Positions 1 to 12,337 of a stretch of DNA of 64,000 bases are shown in pieces. The stretch covers positions 868,001-932,000 of the forward strand of contig SWDT01000001.1 of assembly GCA_009193035.1 (NCBI GenBank), read 5' to 3'. The notes below the pieces were generated by a model. That model did not search any database, had not been told where the DNA came from, and saw only the letters and a program-made list of their open reading frames with translations. The translations under genes and the position numbers were made by a program. The DNA comes from Halicephalobus mephisto. Lineage: Eukaryota; Nematoda; Chromadorea; Rhabditida; Panagrolaimidae. How positions within the stretch are numbered: position 1 is the stretch's first letter; each line of letters opens with the position of its first letter.

Positions 1-164
1 CAGGTGTCTGGAAACGCCGGGAGTCCCGAACGCTCGAGGGCTTCCAAACACTGTTCCATCGTTTCTGCGAGGTTCGAACGGAGCCCTTCAAGGACCAAGA
101 GACCATTGGATGTAACATTCTGGGCCGAGTGTTCGTCGACGGAAAACCCGCCGAATGTGGACAT
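1..164 (-). CDS. 5' exon of an unidentified protein (partial)
   Basis: Reading on the minus strand from ATG at 164, the sequence is open to the window edge (54 codons) and begins MSTFGGFSVDEHSAQNVTSN. The ATG lies 4 bases after a good acceptor (GGATTTCAG), which suggests a spliced-leader or 5'UTR acceptor. Base composition is much richer in G+C than the AT-rich DNA to its right, as in the other coding exons here. The rest, an amphipathic segment (LLVLEGLRSNLAETMEQCL), looks helical. I do not recognise the family; the gene continues to the left of the window. Confidence 0.6.
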   Translation of the reverse strand, partial: MSTFGGFSVDEHSAQNVTSNGLLVLEGLRSNLAETMEQCLEALERSGLPAFPDT

Positions 165-2337
165 GTGTCTGAAATCCGTTAAAATTAAAAAATTATTTTT
201 ATAAATAATATTTTAAATTATAATAAACAAAATAAAAAATATAAAATTTATTTTTCTTTAAATAACAAAAATTTATTTTCTTTAAATAACAAAAATTTAT
301 TTTTTGATAAAACAGAAAATCCGTCAACGAAGAAGGTCAGAAAAAGCCAAAACGGACGACGACAAGATTGTCCTCTCTCGCAGTCAACGTTCATCAAAAA
401 TATCACTCGTATTCGTTAATTTGACAAATTTTATTAACCATCAATATCCAGAAGAAAAAATAACTTTTTTAATCCCAGAAATATTGACGTCAAAATCAAA
501 TTAAAAAATTATGCGTAAAATTCAGATTTTAGGATTAATTCAAAAATTAACAAGTTCATTGACAGTCAGGAATGTGGCTTAATGACGAAAAAACGTGGAA
601 TTTTCGGAAAACTCAATTCACAAAGATTGAATTAAACGATTGCCTGAGGAAAAAAATATAATTTCAGATTCTTGGAAAATTGTAAAAGTTAATTATAATT
701 CTCAATTTTAAATTTGAAACGACTTAAAAAGCGAAATTGATTAGTACAAAATACCAAAAAGTAGCATTTAGTTTCATGAAGTGGATAAAAAGGAAGCCGT
801 TGAAGACCTGAGGCTCCCTCACAAATCTCTTTTTTGTTACATGAGCACCTGAAGTCACATGTCGTTGTTCAAAGAAGAGCTTTGACGATTTGTAACTAAT
901 TTGAAAATAGGGAAATGTCATCTAATTTTATTTTAAGGACTTTAATTTCCTCTTTTTTGAAATGAAAAAGTAAAATTTCAGTATTTTTGGATTTATAAAA
1001 AATCAATTTTTAAATAAAAATTAAAATCGAAAAGGAAAAATTGAGACATGCCAAACTACGGAATGGATAACTTTGTGATTTTAAAGAAGATTTTTACGGA
1101 TTAAGCAAAATGGAAAGGTTTCCCAATCGATGGCATATGTGGATAAGGAAGATTACGAAAACTAGCTGTCCAAGAACATTAGTCATGATCTAAAATAAAC
1201 ATAATCGATAAAAAGCCTCAGGGTGTTTATTAAAATCCAACTGAAAAGAACATTTAAAAACTTTTTCACGTGAAAAACCCAAATGGAAACTGTAATTCGA
1301 TAAATGAGATTACTTGACACCAATTAACTCAATCGGGACCTCATGTGCTGTAAGGTCCGGAAAAAGTGGAATATTTTTACTTTTCCGGAAGGAATAATAA
1401 AATTTACAAAATCAAAAATAAAGTTTTAGTTTGTGAAGCATAAAAAAATTCGCCAAAGCAAAATTTGTGAGAAAAACGTAGTTGGAGACATCCCGGCTTG
1501 TTTATCACGATCGGAATGAACAAATCCAAATAAAATTAAAATAATTTTAATAATATTTAAATTTTATTTTTATTTAAATTTTATTTAAATTTTATTTTAT
1601 TTAAATTTTATTTTATTTTTATTTTATTTTTATTTAAATTTTATTTTTATTTAAATTTTATTTTTATTAAAGTGTGTCCAGTGACGGATTAAGGTGTCGA
1701 GAAAGGAAACCATAGATGTAAGATGATTTGCGTGATGTCTTGACGACAAAGTTCGTCTTCGTTCCCTGAGGCGAAAGTGGACTATTAGTGGCTAAACTGA
1801 AGTTGATGGATTCGTGGAATATTCCAAAGTGTCAAAAAACAAAAAAAATCAAATTTATTTCCGGAAAAAATTACTGCTTAAATAAAAACAAAAAATTATT
1901 TCGAAAAATTCCACGTTAAATTTTTTGTTTATAATTCTAATAAAAGCAAATTCGTTGAATTTTATATAAATCGAAAAAAAAACTAAATAAACATTCCACA
2001 AGTTTGAAAACATTTATTTTTGACAAATTTAAAAAATGTTTAGCTCAGAATTTTCCGAAATTGGGAAGAATAGACGGAAGTTTCACTTTCAAGCCAATCA
2101 AAGTCCTCTTTTTTCGACAAACGAACAAAAAAGTAAAAATTCCAGCTTTTCGTTTTCACTTTGCTTCCATTTTTCACTATTAAAAGTCGAAGACTATTTA
2201 AACCTTCAAAATGCTCAGCAACGAGAATAATGCGAAGCCACAGAGGTTTCAACAGGAAAGCAACAAGGGCAAGAGAAATGCAAAAATTGATGCCCTGGTG
2301 GTTTTTATCGAAAATACAAAATATTTTAATTTCGTAA
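165..2337. other. AT-rich intergenic DNA, no gene seen
   Basis: No open frame here has splice sites, composition or family resemblance to support a gene. A run of TTTTATTTAAATTTTA-type repeats occupies about 1540-1672. The stretch at about 1680-1810 is less AT-rich but has no convincing frame. Confidence 0.6.
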
Positions 2338-2690
2338 TTGAAGTGGAACCGAATAGGACTCCTACCACGAAAGTCCCTCTTAGAACTAATGATTTTCGTC
2401 AATTTTAGGATCAAATTTAACTTTTTTTATATAATAAACATCGCTGGATAAAGAAGACGTTAAGTGGAGTCTTCCCCGTCGCCAGAGGAAGTCCATATCA
2501 ATCTCAAGACAAAAATCAGAAAGTGCAAATTTCGAAAAAGGCTTTTGAAATGGAACCGAATAGGACTCCTACCGCGAAAGTCCCTCCTAGAACTATAGTA
2601 ATTCTCGTTAATTTTAAAATAAAATTTAACTTTTTTTATATAATAAATATAATTATTAAAAAATTTTATTTTGTCGCCAGAGGGAGTCCA
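2338..2690 (+). repeat. two direct copies of a ~150 bp repeat
   Basis: 2340-2491 and 2551-2690 share a start (TGGAACCGAATAGGACTCCT), an AT-rich middle (AAATTTAACTTTTTTTATAT) and an end (GTCGCCAGAGG). The first part contains CTCCTACC(A/G)CGAAAGTCCCT, which is also the core of a dispersed family found at 24061, 31141 and 54831. Confidence 0.75.
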
Positions 2691-3889
2691 TGCTACATGA
2701 ATAATGCTAATGAAAGAAGATAATTATGGGGAAATAAAACATTTAAGTTCTTTGCTGGATAAACAAAGTTATCATCTGCCAAGGATCAAGTCATCCTGTC
2801 GGTTGTCAGTCTGATCCAGGAATGTCCATCCACACTTAAAGTGACAACTGATTTTTGCAATTCTTGGGCTAAAAAGAAATAATCGAAAAAGAGACCAAAA
2901 TGAAAATCACAAAATTGAAGACCATAAGCCCGAAATGGTTAATTCAATATTCTGTGGATTTGGGCTTATCCACTTTTGCCTTTTCCTCTCCAGAGGCCAA
3001 AATTCAAATAGCGTGCAAACTTAGGGATATCGATGGACATGACATAAAATTTAAGAGTTGACTTCATTAAAATTTTCCGCAACGAACATGGATTGTTCTG
3101 AATAAAGACAGTTTCCGTCTGGATCCACAATATCTTAATGAATGTCAAGTGGGCATTTCTGGCCCAGACCGACTATTTCAAACAAGACACATAACTATTA
3201 AAAATCCGCTTGCTATTCTCCCCCACGTGCCCCTGAATCCTCCAATTAACGAAAGGACGGACGCTGTACTCAGAGGATAAACAACAGCCTTCTTCGAAAA
3301 CGTAATCGTTATTGACAATTTTTAATTTTTATAAATTTTGCAAAATTTTATTCAAAATCAAACTTACCATCATGATTTCCTTCTTTATTAATAAATTTAA
3401 TTTAATTTTGTTGACCCGCTACTTTTGTTTCTTGGATTTGGGGAGATTAAGGCCAAGTTTCAAATTGTACTCTGTGGTCCTGAAACGAATTGCAAATAAC
3501 TTTTTACAGCTCAACTCGAAAGCGTTTTGCAGGGATTGTAACCATGTTTCCTGTATGTTTAAAACAATTATTCAGGAAAAATTGACAAAAAAAAATTTAA
3601 CAATAGTCAAAAAACGGAAATCCATCATATTGTTAAAAAAGGAAACCAAATTGACAAGTCAAAAATGGCAACAACAAAATAGTTCAAAAAATCTTGGTTT
3701 TTTAAGAATTTCAGACACCCAGCTGTGGAATTGGAGTTATTACCCTACAACTTTAAAGGCAAGAACACGGATAAGCACATCCCCGACTTGCAGCTCTAAA
3801 ACCCCCGTAGGCATTGTTATTTTTAGATTTCCAAACGTTTTCTATTCTGTCCCTCAAAGATGGCCAAATTTTGACGGTCAAAAAAGTAA
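2691..3889. other. intergenic DNA, no gene seen
   Basis: Contains a 201-codon open frame (3312-3917, plus) made mostly of AT-rich codons with no recognisable domain and no supporting splice sites. I do not call a gene. Confidence 0.5.
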
Positions 3890-4290
3890 AAAAATGATCG
3901 AAAATTTTAAAAAATAATCAAAAAATAAAAAAGTAAAAAAGTAAAAAAGTAAAAAAAACAATTTAAAAGAAAATATTTTTAAAAAGTTCAAAAAATGGTA
4001 AAAAAACAATTAAAAAAGTAAAAAAATGGTCGAAAATTTTAAAAAATAATCAAAAAATAAAAAAGTAAAAAAGTAAAAAAAAACAATTAAAAAGAAAATA
4101 TTTTTAAAAAGTTCGAAAAATTGTAAAAAACAATTAAAAAAGTAAAAAAATGATCGAAAATTTAAAAAAATAATCAAAAAATAAAAAAGTAAAAAAAACA
4201 ATTAAAAAGAAAATATTTTTAAAAAGTTCGAAAAATGGTAAAAAACAATTAAAAAAGTAAAAAAATAAAAAAATAAAAATTAAAATTATA
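3890..4290. repeat. tandem repeat, ~115 bp unit, about 3.5 copies
   Basis: Units carry an A-rich run with AATGATCGAAAATTTTAAA and GAAAATATTTTTAAAAAGTT in the same order, repeated at roughly 115 bp spacing. A short 19-20 bp repeat (AATAAATTTTTTTCAATAAA) follows at 4340-4400. Confidence 0.8.
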
Positions 4291-4651
4291 GTAGATATTT
4301 TAAATAAAACGAAAAAGAAAGATAAACAAGTTCTAAATGATAAAAATAAATTTTTTTCAATAAAAATAAATTTTTTTCAATAAAAATAAATTTTTTCAAT
4401 AAAGTAGAATCACAATTTCCTTCAAATGAGCCTAAAGATATCAACTGAATGCTTGAGGTTTACGCTTCCAGAGGCTAATTGAACAAAATACGGCATCCAC
4501 AAGAGGAAAAAGAAGATGCAGGTCCTGGATTTGCAACACTCATGAAGATTGAGCTTATTTTGACCAGAAGTCATCCTTCATTAATTGGTGTAAGATGCAG
4601 CAATTGAAAAACTCTTTAATTAGCTCAAGTTCCTGGTTTGAAGTACTCCAC

Positions 4652-4895
4652 CTTTTTGAATAAAAGTAAAAATTTAAATTTACATTTTTTAAACAAAAGT
4701 AAAAATTTAAATTTACATTTTTGAATAAAAATAAAAGCTTAAATTTATATTTTTGAATAAAAGTAAAAATTTAAATTTACATTTTTTAAATAAAAGTGAA
4801 AACTTAAATTTATATTTTTGAATAAAAGTGAAAACTTAAATTTATATTTTTGAATAAAAGTAAAAATCGAGGTTTACATTTTTAAATAAAACGCC
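4652..4895. repeat. tandem repeat, ~34 bp unit, about 7 copies
   Basis: Consecutive imperfect copies of TTTTTGAATAAAAGTAAAAA followed by TTTAAATTTACA, slowly diverging from left to right. Confidence 0.8.
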
Positions 4896-5512
4896 GAAGG
4901 TAATTAGCCAAGGAAAAGCCGTAAGAGAGAGCCCATGAGCCGAGCTTCCGGAATTGACCAGAATACTTCGAAACGTCAAGTTAAAAACTAGAAAAGCAAT
5001 AAAAATGAAATGTCCACTTGACATTTGAAAAGATTCCCCAAAGGGGTTATGGAATGGCTTAAAGATTGAAAATTCTCTCCTCCAGGTAGTAATCGATGAA
5101 AAAAACAAGTTTTGCAATCTGACTCGAGAACAATTGCCGAGGGAAAAGTCGCTTTTGAGACGGATTCGAGTTAACAAATGTCAGAATAATTCGAAAGTAC
5201 ATCTGGGTGATAAATGGAGATTGTTCAAATAACCCACATAAAAAAATCGAAATTCGATTATTTTTAGAACCTTGTAAGTCGGAAAAAACAAGTTTTTCTA
5301 TGAGAAGGATTTGTGGTTTTTAAAATTGGACATCTCTTTTCCATTTTCTCCTCATCAACAATTAATTCAATTTTAATCCACATGACGGCAAGATCCTCTT
5401 GGTCAAGTTCGAAACCAAACTCAGAGATGAACGAACGAGTCCTCCGGATATTAGAAATCCGTTGAACCGTTTGTTATTCATTCAAATTTAAAAACGGAAA
5501 TAGCTGCAAATG
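4896..5512. other. intergenic DNA, no gene seen
   Basis: The longest frame (minus, 4842-5177) starts inside the neighbouring tandem repeat and has no domain, so it is not called. Confidence 0.5.
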
Positions 5513-5905
5513 ACGGGTTAGGGTCCTTAAAGACGGATTTTATGCGAAACAAATCTACCTTCAAATTGTAAAAAAAATTATTAAAGATGGATTTTATGCG
5601 ACACAAATCCACCCTCAAATTGTAAAAAAAATTATTAAAGATAGATTTTTTGTGACACAAATCCACCCTCAAGTTGTAAAAAAAAATTATTAAAGATGGA
5701 TTTTATGCGAAACAAATCTACCTTCAAGTTATAAAAAAATTATTAAAGATGGATTTTTTGTGACACAAATCCACCCTCAAATTGTAAAAAAAATTATTAA
5801 AAACAGATTTTTTGTGACACAAATCCATCCTCAAATTGTAAAAAAAATTATTAAAAACAGATTTTTTGTGACACAAATCCACCTTCAAGTTGTAAAAAAA
5901 GATTA
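5513..5905. repeat. tandem repeat, ~54 bp unit, about 7 copies
   Basis: Each unit has GATTTT(A/T)TG(C/T)GA(A/C)ACAAATC followed by CACCCTCAAATTGTAAAAAA and ATTATTAAA. Copies differ by a few bases, mostly A/G and C/T changes. Confidence 0.85.
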
Positions 5906-6429
5906 AAAGTCACCAGACAAATCCAAAGCTTGAGTGTCTGGTGATTGAGATTTTTTGTTTTTAGGATAACGACGAAAGAAAATAAATACCTCCGGCAATT
6001 TTCAATAACGACAAAAACCAAAAAGTTGAGGACAAACAGATTCACCTTCGCTAACGAGCATCAGCTGCTATTTTTTCTAAATTTCGATATACTGAAATAA
6101 AAATAAAAATAAAAATAAAATTGAAAGGGACAAATCTAGAAAAAACGAAAATTATACTTGGATTTTTCGCTGAAAAGGTTAGAAATAGGTTCTCACTGGA
6201 ATATGAGACGACAAAACGAAAGCTCGTTATCAGAGTTGACTAAGATTGTCGGAAACCAATTTATATTTTCATTATTTTTTAAAATGAAATTTGAGACAAT
6301 GCATAAAATCAAAAATAAATCCCCCCCATATTGAATATATGGTACTAAAAATATAATCTTAATCAATTTAAAAATTTGTCATATGAAAAAAAAAATTTTT
6401 CACGACAAACAAATAGTTATATTCTGGTT
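5906..6429. other. intergenic DNA, no gene seen
   Basis: AT-rich sequence without a supportable frame or repeat beyond short A-runs. Confidence 0.5.
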
Positions 6430-7140
6430 CAAATGCCGAGGTTTGTATGCACATTTCACGTGCTATGGACTCCAGAAACTGTCTCGAGAAACAGACCATT
6501 CGAGAGGACCGAAGAAGACTGCACGACTGTTCTCCCCCTGCGGCATTTCCTCCCTTTCTGTTCCGCAAGATTTATTTCGTTTTTATATTAACTTTTTTGT
6601 AGTTACATTGACTTGATATTTTAATTAAGAAAAAATTAATTTAAAAAGAATTTCGAAATCAGTGGAAATTAAAAAGAAGAAAAACAAGGAACAAATGCCG
6701 CTGGGGAAGTAACTGTCGTACAGTTTTTTTTCACAAAATTTACTTCGTTTTTATATTAACTTTTTTGTAGTTACATTGACTTGATATTTTAGTTAAGAAA
6801 AAATTAATTTAAGAAGAATTTCGAAATCAGTAATAATCGAAAAAACAAGGAACAAATGCCGCTGGGGAAGCAACTGTCGTACAGTTTTTTTTCACAAAAT
6901 TTACTTCATTTTTATATTAACTTTTTTGTAGCTACATTGACTTGATATTTTAGTTAAGAAAAAACTAATTTAAGAAGAATTTCAAAATTATTGGAAATTA
7001 AAAAGCAGAAAAACAGGGAATAAATGCCGCTGGGGAAGGAACTGTCGTACAGCCATTCAAATGTCGAGGTTTGTACGCACATTTCACGTGCTATGGACTC
7101 CAGAAACTGTCTCGAGAAACAGACTATTCAAGAGTCCTGA
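6430..7140. repeat. MITE-like element with tandemly repeated right half, flanked by an ~80 bp duplication
   Basis: An ~80 bp sequence starting CAAATGCCGAGGTTTGTATG occurs at 6430-6506 and again at 7056-7135. Between the copies are three ~165 bp units (about 6588-7052), each ending in AAATGCCGCTGGGGAAG and CTGTCGTACAG. The left edge near 6520 (ACGACTGTTCTCCCCCTGCG, then GCATTTCC) is an inverted version of that end, so unit 1 looks like a short element with terminal inverted repeats of about 35 bp and units 2-3 are extra copies of its right part. Related copies lie near 36.8, 45.8-47.8 and 60.0 kb. Confidence 0.65.
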
Positions 7141-7377
7141 AGAGGGAAATAACAAAAGAGTTTTAACTTTTTCACATGGACTTTTTAGGAAAGCTTGAGA
7201 AAGTAGACAAATTGGGAATTGGATAAGGAAGGTGAGAAATGGCAATTTTTATCAAAAACAGGAAAAAAGATTGCAACTAGTGCCATTTTGAGTCTCCAAG
7301 GAATTCGTCAAGCAAGAGCTTCAATATGCCGACGGTTGAATTAGATTTGCGCTTAAACATAACACTCAAGATGGATT

Positions 7378-7626
7378 TTGAGTAAAAAAATAAAACCTTT
7401 TGGAATATTTTTAAAAAATAAAACCTTTTGGGATATTTTTAAAAAGTAAAACTTTTTGGAATATTTTTAACTTAAATAAAACCTTTTGGAATATTTTTAA
7501 AAAATAAAACCTTTTGAAATATTTTTAAAAAGTAAAACTTTTTGGAATATTTTTAAAAAGTAAAACCTTTTGGAATATTTTTAAAAAATAAAACTTTTTG
7601 GAATATTTTTAACTTGAATAAAACTA
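7378..7626. repeat. tandem repeat, ~30-36 bp unit, about 8 copies
   Basis: Copies of AATAAAACCTTTTGGAATAT followed by TTTTAAAA, with some copies reading AACTTAAAT at the junction. Confidence 0.85.
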
Positions 7627-8413
7627 CTACCAACTGGATAAATATAATCCTATCTTACTGTTTCTAAATTAATCCGAATTTTGTCTTCAAAATTTTGGTT
7701 TAAATGATCGTTGCAAATGTGAAATGTCACGTAGTTATTTTCAGAATTAAAATTTCAAAAATTAAAAATCACCAGTGCCGGAGGGCAAATTTCGAATTTT
7801 CTCACTTTTCGAAAATATTCAATCATTTTAAAAAATAAAAAATATTCCTCTATGGTTTATTCATAACTTTGAAAAAAGGTTTTGTTGTCGGGACATTTTT
7901 GAGCTCTTCAAAAAAAACAAAAATGCCGAAATTTCGACTTTTTCAACTTCGATGACTGTCCGAATGAAGTTCCCACGGCCTTCGAAAAAACTGATAATTA
8001 GTCAATCCAAAAAGGAAGCCATAGTTTCGTCCAATCTGGAGACCGATGCAAAGGCTTAGAGACACTTTCCAAATTTGACTAATTATAAGATGAATAGAAA
8101 AATCCAAAACTAATTTTTTTTCGTCATAAAATAAAAATGACGACTTGTCAAATAACTTGTGGATTTCGAAAATAGTAATCTCCCACGGATACTGTTTAAG
8201 AATTCTCCTCGCAAAAAAGATTAAAATTTCCTGACTGAATTATAAATCACAACTTTTAAGAAATTCATAAATCTTCAAACATAGTTTTAGATTGAGATAT
8301 TTTCGATTTTAATGTAATACTGTATTTCATAAATCTTCATTTTTGTAATTAATTTATTTTAAAATAATTTTCTTTTATAATCCCAAAAAACAAGGAAGAA
8401 AAACTTAATCACG
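7627..8413. other. intergenic DNA, no gene seen
   Basis: AT-rich, no frame or repeat that I can support. Confidence 0.5.
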
Positions 8414-8740
8414 GACATTTCCGGACTGCACGTCGTTTGACGGCAATTTCCACCCGCGCATGGGAGCGAGTCGAATTGTCGAGGACTTTCGCGGCGAGAT
8501 TTGACTTCCTTTTCCAGACAGTTTATCTTTATGGAAATTGAAAGAAGCCACTAAGGAATTAAAATTCCATATATAGAAGAACCATTAAGAATCTTATTTT
8601 TATAACATTTAGACTTCCAACAACCATCCGTATTCACTTTAATATTACCTACAAAATAGGTTCCATCCAATACCCGCAAAAATCGACGAGTATACTTGTA
8701 GCTAACTTTTAAAACAATCTTACACAAGGGGACTACTATC
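8414..8740 (-). other. coding-like stretch downstream of rabx-5, unassigned
   Basis: On the minus strand a frame open from about 8740 reads KIVVPLCKIVLKVSYKYTRR, then FLRVLDGTYFVGNIKV, and stops at TAG near 8562. A second open stretch after the acceptor ATTCCTTAG (about 8560) reads ASFNFHKDKLSGKGSQISPR and stops at TAA near 8407. The second part is clearly richer in G+C than intergenic DNA here. The first part has a faint LSm-like look (DG, then VG, then NTDG), but this is weak. No start codon is identified. It could be the last exons of a downstream gene, an alternative rabx-5 end, or chance in a 3'UTR. Confidence 0.25.
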
Positions 8741-8749
8741 TTAAATCAT

Positions 8750-10711
8750 CTATGAAAGTTCTTTCGAGTTATTGGACAACATAGATAAAGCTTCACCGAA
8801 TGTTTCACTTTCATTTGCACTGTTTGATTCAATTTGAGCATTTGTAGTTAAATCACCGTCTGATGTAACGCTCAGATCATTCTTGCCGGATTCACTAGAC
8901 AATTTTCCTCCACAACCATCTACGATAATTGGTTTCTCAGGCTTTTCCTCCACTGACACTGCAGGCAATTCTCCGTCCGTATTTGGAGAACCTTCTGGAT
9001 TTACTTTCATAGAAGATAAAGATACTGACAATTCGAGTGCTTCTGGATCTTTAAGAATTTTGCAAAATTCCAACACATCAGCAGGGGGGTGTTGTTTCAG
9101 GAAGTTATCAATTTCTTCTTCATAGCATTGGGAATTGCTAAATAATAAATTATTAAAAATCCAATTTCACAATGAACATACTGATCCACGAGTTTTCCAA
9201 CCGAGTTCATAGCTTCACTTAACTGAGTTTGTTCCGTCAGAAGTGCATCAAACATCTCCAATCCGCTTTCAACTGCTTTGATTGCAAGATTCCGTCCAGG
9301 CTCATGATTTCGAAGAGGTACAGCAAGACGTCCTGAGGTGTAAGCTTCAAATTCTTCTTTATCCATATGGAGACTATCTGCATTCATATCTTGAATGAAT
9401 TGAAGGGCACAACTAAGATTTGTAAAATAATATCCTAAAAAATCACTTCAATTAATGAAATAATAAAATTAAACTTACCAGATTCTCCTCTCATAATTCT
9501 TGAAGGTAATGCAAATCGACTAATGAATTTCATATTAGAAAGAATCAGTGGGGGATTAGCACGAAGAATAACATAAATCAATCCTGGCAAAAACTCATCA
9601 GCACTAGCAGGGGCACCGGCACGACTTTCCTTGAGGGCAGTGAATATTGTTTTTGAGCAATTTACGAGACAGTCAAGTTTTTCTCGGACACTTCGATATT
9701 GATTCAAGTCGATAATGTACGTGACAGCTTCATCGACGTACTTGTGAACAGCGAGGATAGAGAAATCAAAAGCCGTCTCCAGATATCCAGAGGTGACCCA
9801 GTTGAGGGAGCGGATTCTATCCTGCATAGACAAATCGGCTGCTTCTTCGTCAGCTCTACAAAAATAGAACCAAGATACAATTTAAAAATAGAACCAAAAT
9901 ACAATTTAGAAATGAAAACAAACCTATCGGAGAATATGACATCATATGCATTGGTGCAAATGTATTCTTCGAACTCACTCATGAAGGTGTTGATGTTGAA
10001 GTCGTCTCTGATAGGACGTATCTTGGAGACTTTCTCTTTCACCGCTTGGTAATCATGTTGGATAATCTCGGATATCTCGTCCAAAGTCAACCGAGCATTC
10101 TGGAAAACTTTTTCCAGGACATACCGACAGAACTTGTCGATATCCTTCCCAGTAGAAGATCCGAAATGATCGAAAATGTAGGTGTAGAGCTTTGGATGGG
10201 TCCCAGGAACATCGGAAACAGACTGTCTGGAAAACACCCCGTGAATCAAGAACATAAAGTGCAAACTTACAAAGTAGCTGACGAAGTACTGTGTGAAACG
10301 GATTGAGAATCAACGGATGCTAAAAATGCTAGTTGTTACAAGGAAATCTGCATTCAAACCGACTTGATGGAGAAAACATAGAGGGAGATTTGCGTAATAT
10401 AGATTTGATTCGAGAACCACGGGAATCAGAACGTTCATCGCTTTTTTCCGACAGCAACGACCTGGAAGCGACATCGATATATGGACCCGAAAACGAATGC
10501 AAACCTGTTTCTGTTATAATCAATCTTACGTTTCTGCTGAGATTGAGATTGTCGCCAGCATTTAGAACACAGTCCATTCCATTGTGGAGTTCCGTAAAAA
10601 CCACATTTGTTCTTGCATAGCTAAAAATCACAAATTCCATATATTCATGTTGTTTATATAAAAACTTACGAGTTCTTGTTCCGTTATCTGCACCCTCAGC
10701 CTTTTATCCAT
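8750..10711 (-). CDS. rabx-5: Rabex-5, guanine nucleotide exchange factor for Rab5
   Basis: Activates Rab5 on early endosomes through a VPS9 domain and binds ubiquitin through an A20-type zinc finger. Eight exons fit in frame (10711-10670, 10620-10505, 10461-10364, 10319-10271, 10226-9924, 9855-9479, 9434-9182, 9137-8750), giving 541 residues. The A20 finger near residues 16-37 reads [20 protein letters not shown], followed by WR. The helical bundle and VPS9 core (about residues 100-350) include [17 protein letters not shown] and [16 protein letters not shown], which match the family closely. A Ser/Arg-rich linker follows the finger. The C-terminal 130 residues are acidic and low-complexity. 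ATG 10711 follows an acceptor (TTCCCCAG). Junctions in the linker are the least certain. Confidence 0.93.
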
Positions 10712-11110
10712 CTTTGGGCCACACTACTGGGGAATGAAATACAATAAAATAAAAATTCAGAAAGCAAAATAGCTGCAAACAACGAATAGTTGCCAGTCAA
10801 TTCATTCGTGGCTAAATGGTCCTGTCACGACTTTTTTTCTCTCATGAGACAAAAAAGGAGTCCACGGACCTAAGGACTCCTCCGAAATCTGGTGATTTTA
10901 CTTCTTCCGAACGGGTATCAGTTGTCTTCAAGTTGGGTCACAAGGGTGCTGATGTAATAAGCTTATCTGACTGATCAGTTTGTCTTGCAACGATTTTCCC
11001 GGGGAAAATTACAATCTGAAATTCTCCGATTGTGTAACACGAGACTGATGCTCAAGCGATAATATCTACTTCAACCTAGTTTTTCTTCATTTTCCTCTTT
11101 ATTTGATGGT
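10712..11110. promoter_or_regulatory. divergent promoter region between rabx-5 and the ornithine carrier
   Basis: The two genes point away from each other across about 400 bp, so both 5' ends lie here. A CTTATCTGACTGATCAG stretch at about 10962-10978 contains a GATA-type site. No other regulatory element is clear. Confidence 0.45.
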
Positions 11111-12093
11111 ATGACTGTTTCCTCACAAGAAGACTCCGGAACTTCACATCTGAAGGATGGCATCATCGATCTCGCCGCTGGAACCGCCGGGGGAATCGCG
11201 AACGTCTACGCTGGACAGCCTCTGGATACGGTGAAGGTGAAAATGCAGACTTTTCCTCATCTCTACAAGAACTGGGTCAAGTGCTTCACTGAAACTTTCA
11301 AAACCGATGGAATCAGAGGACTCTACGCAGGTGGGTCTCGATATATAAACTTTGTTCGATTTTTAATAATTTTAGGAACTGTCCCGGCATTGGCGGCGAA
11401 TATTGCAGAGAATGCTGTCCTATTTACAGCTTACGGGTATTGTCAGAAACTTGTTGCTTTCGTTACTAAACAAGAAAATCCTGACAAAATGACACCTGGT
11501 TTCAATGCAGTTTCTGGATCGCTTGCTGCCGTTTTCGCAGCCATGGTTCTTTGTCCGACTGAACTCGTCAAATGCCGACTCCAAGCTCAGCATGAACTCC
11601 ATCCTGACGTCAAAAGGTTTGTTTCCACGTGAATTCATGTGTACATTGTTGAATTTTCAGCACACCAATGAGTATTTGTCGAGAAATGTACCGAACACAA
11701 GGAGTCCGTTCCTTCTTCGTAGGCATGACCCCCACGCTTGCTCGTGAAGTGCCCGGATACTTTGTTTTCTTCGGTGCTTACGAACTATCACGATACCTAT
11801 TGACTCCAGAAGGAAAAACGAAAGACGAAATCGGACTAGCTAGAACAGCCGTATCCGGTGCCATTGGAGGAACTGCTCTGTGGACTCTCATTTTCCCAGC
11901 TGATGTCGTCAAATCCCGGATGCAAGTCTCAGGAAAGGGCAGTATGTCATCAGTATTCATGTCCACACTAAAGAACGAAGGTGTAACCGCCCTCTACAAA
12001 GGACTAACCCCAACAGTTATCCGCACGTGTTTCGCTAGTGGCTGTCTTTTCGTTGCCTATGAGAATACGAAACGGTTCTTACACGGTCTTTGA
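11111..12093 (+). CDS. SLC25A15: mitochondrial ornithine carrier (SLC25A15 type)
   Basis: Exchanges ornithine for citrulline across the inner mitochondrial membrane in the SLC25 family; in most animals this links cytosolic and matrix steps of arginine and ornithine metabolism. Exons 11111-11330, 11376-11616 and 11661-12093 give 297 residues, the usual carrier length. Three repeats each carry the carrier signature: QPLDTVKVKMQ, CPTELVKCRLQ and FPADVVKSRMQ. Segments typical of the ornithine carriers rather than other SLC25 members include NIAENAVLF, LVLCPTELVKCRLQ-like text and REVPGYFVFFGAYELSRY. A polyadenylation-like AATAAA lies at about 12138. The gene is convergent with the KSR gene. Confidence 0.93.
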
Positions 12094-12337
12094 ATCCAAA
12101 TTATCATTTAGGTCATATTTCTGGAGCTTTAGTTTTCAATAAAACAATTTACCATCTTGGGCAACTCGAAATATACAAACAATGATAAAATTCGAACCAA
12201 GTTTTAACTTGGATGATTTCAATTATAAAAGGATACTACTGTATCACATTGTTAGACTTAACAAACGCAATTACATCTGGTAATATGACCGAATCTTGTG
12301 AAACACGCTTCTTGATTGGCACGTATAAAGAATACAA

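Noticed and set aside
3312..3917. 201-codon open frame
   Set aside because: Codons are dominated by A/T-only triplets, it runs into a tandem repeat, and no domain is visible.
10271..10620. Apparent 19-25 bp and 20 bp introns in rabx-5
   Set aside because: Alternative donor/acceptor pairs (10505/10461 and 10364/10319) give ordinary 43-44 bp introns and keep the frame, so ultra-short introns are not needed.
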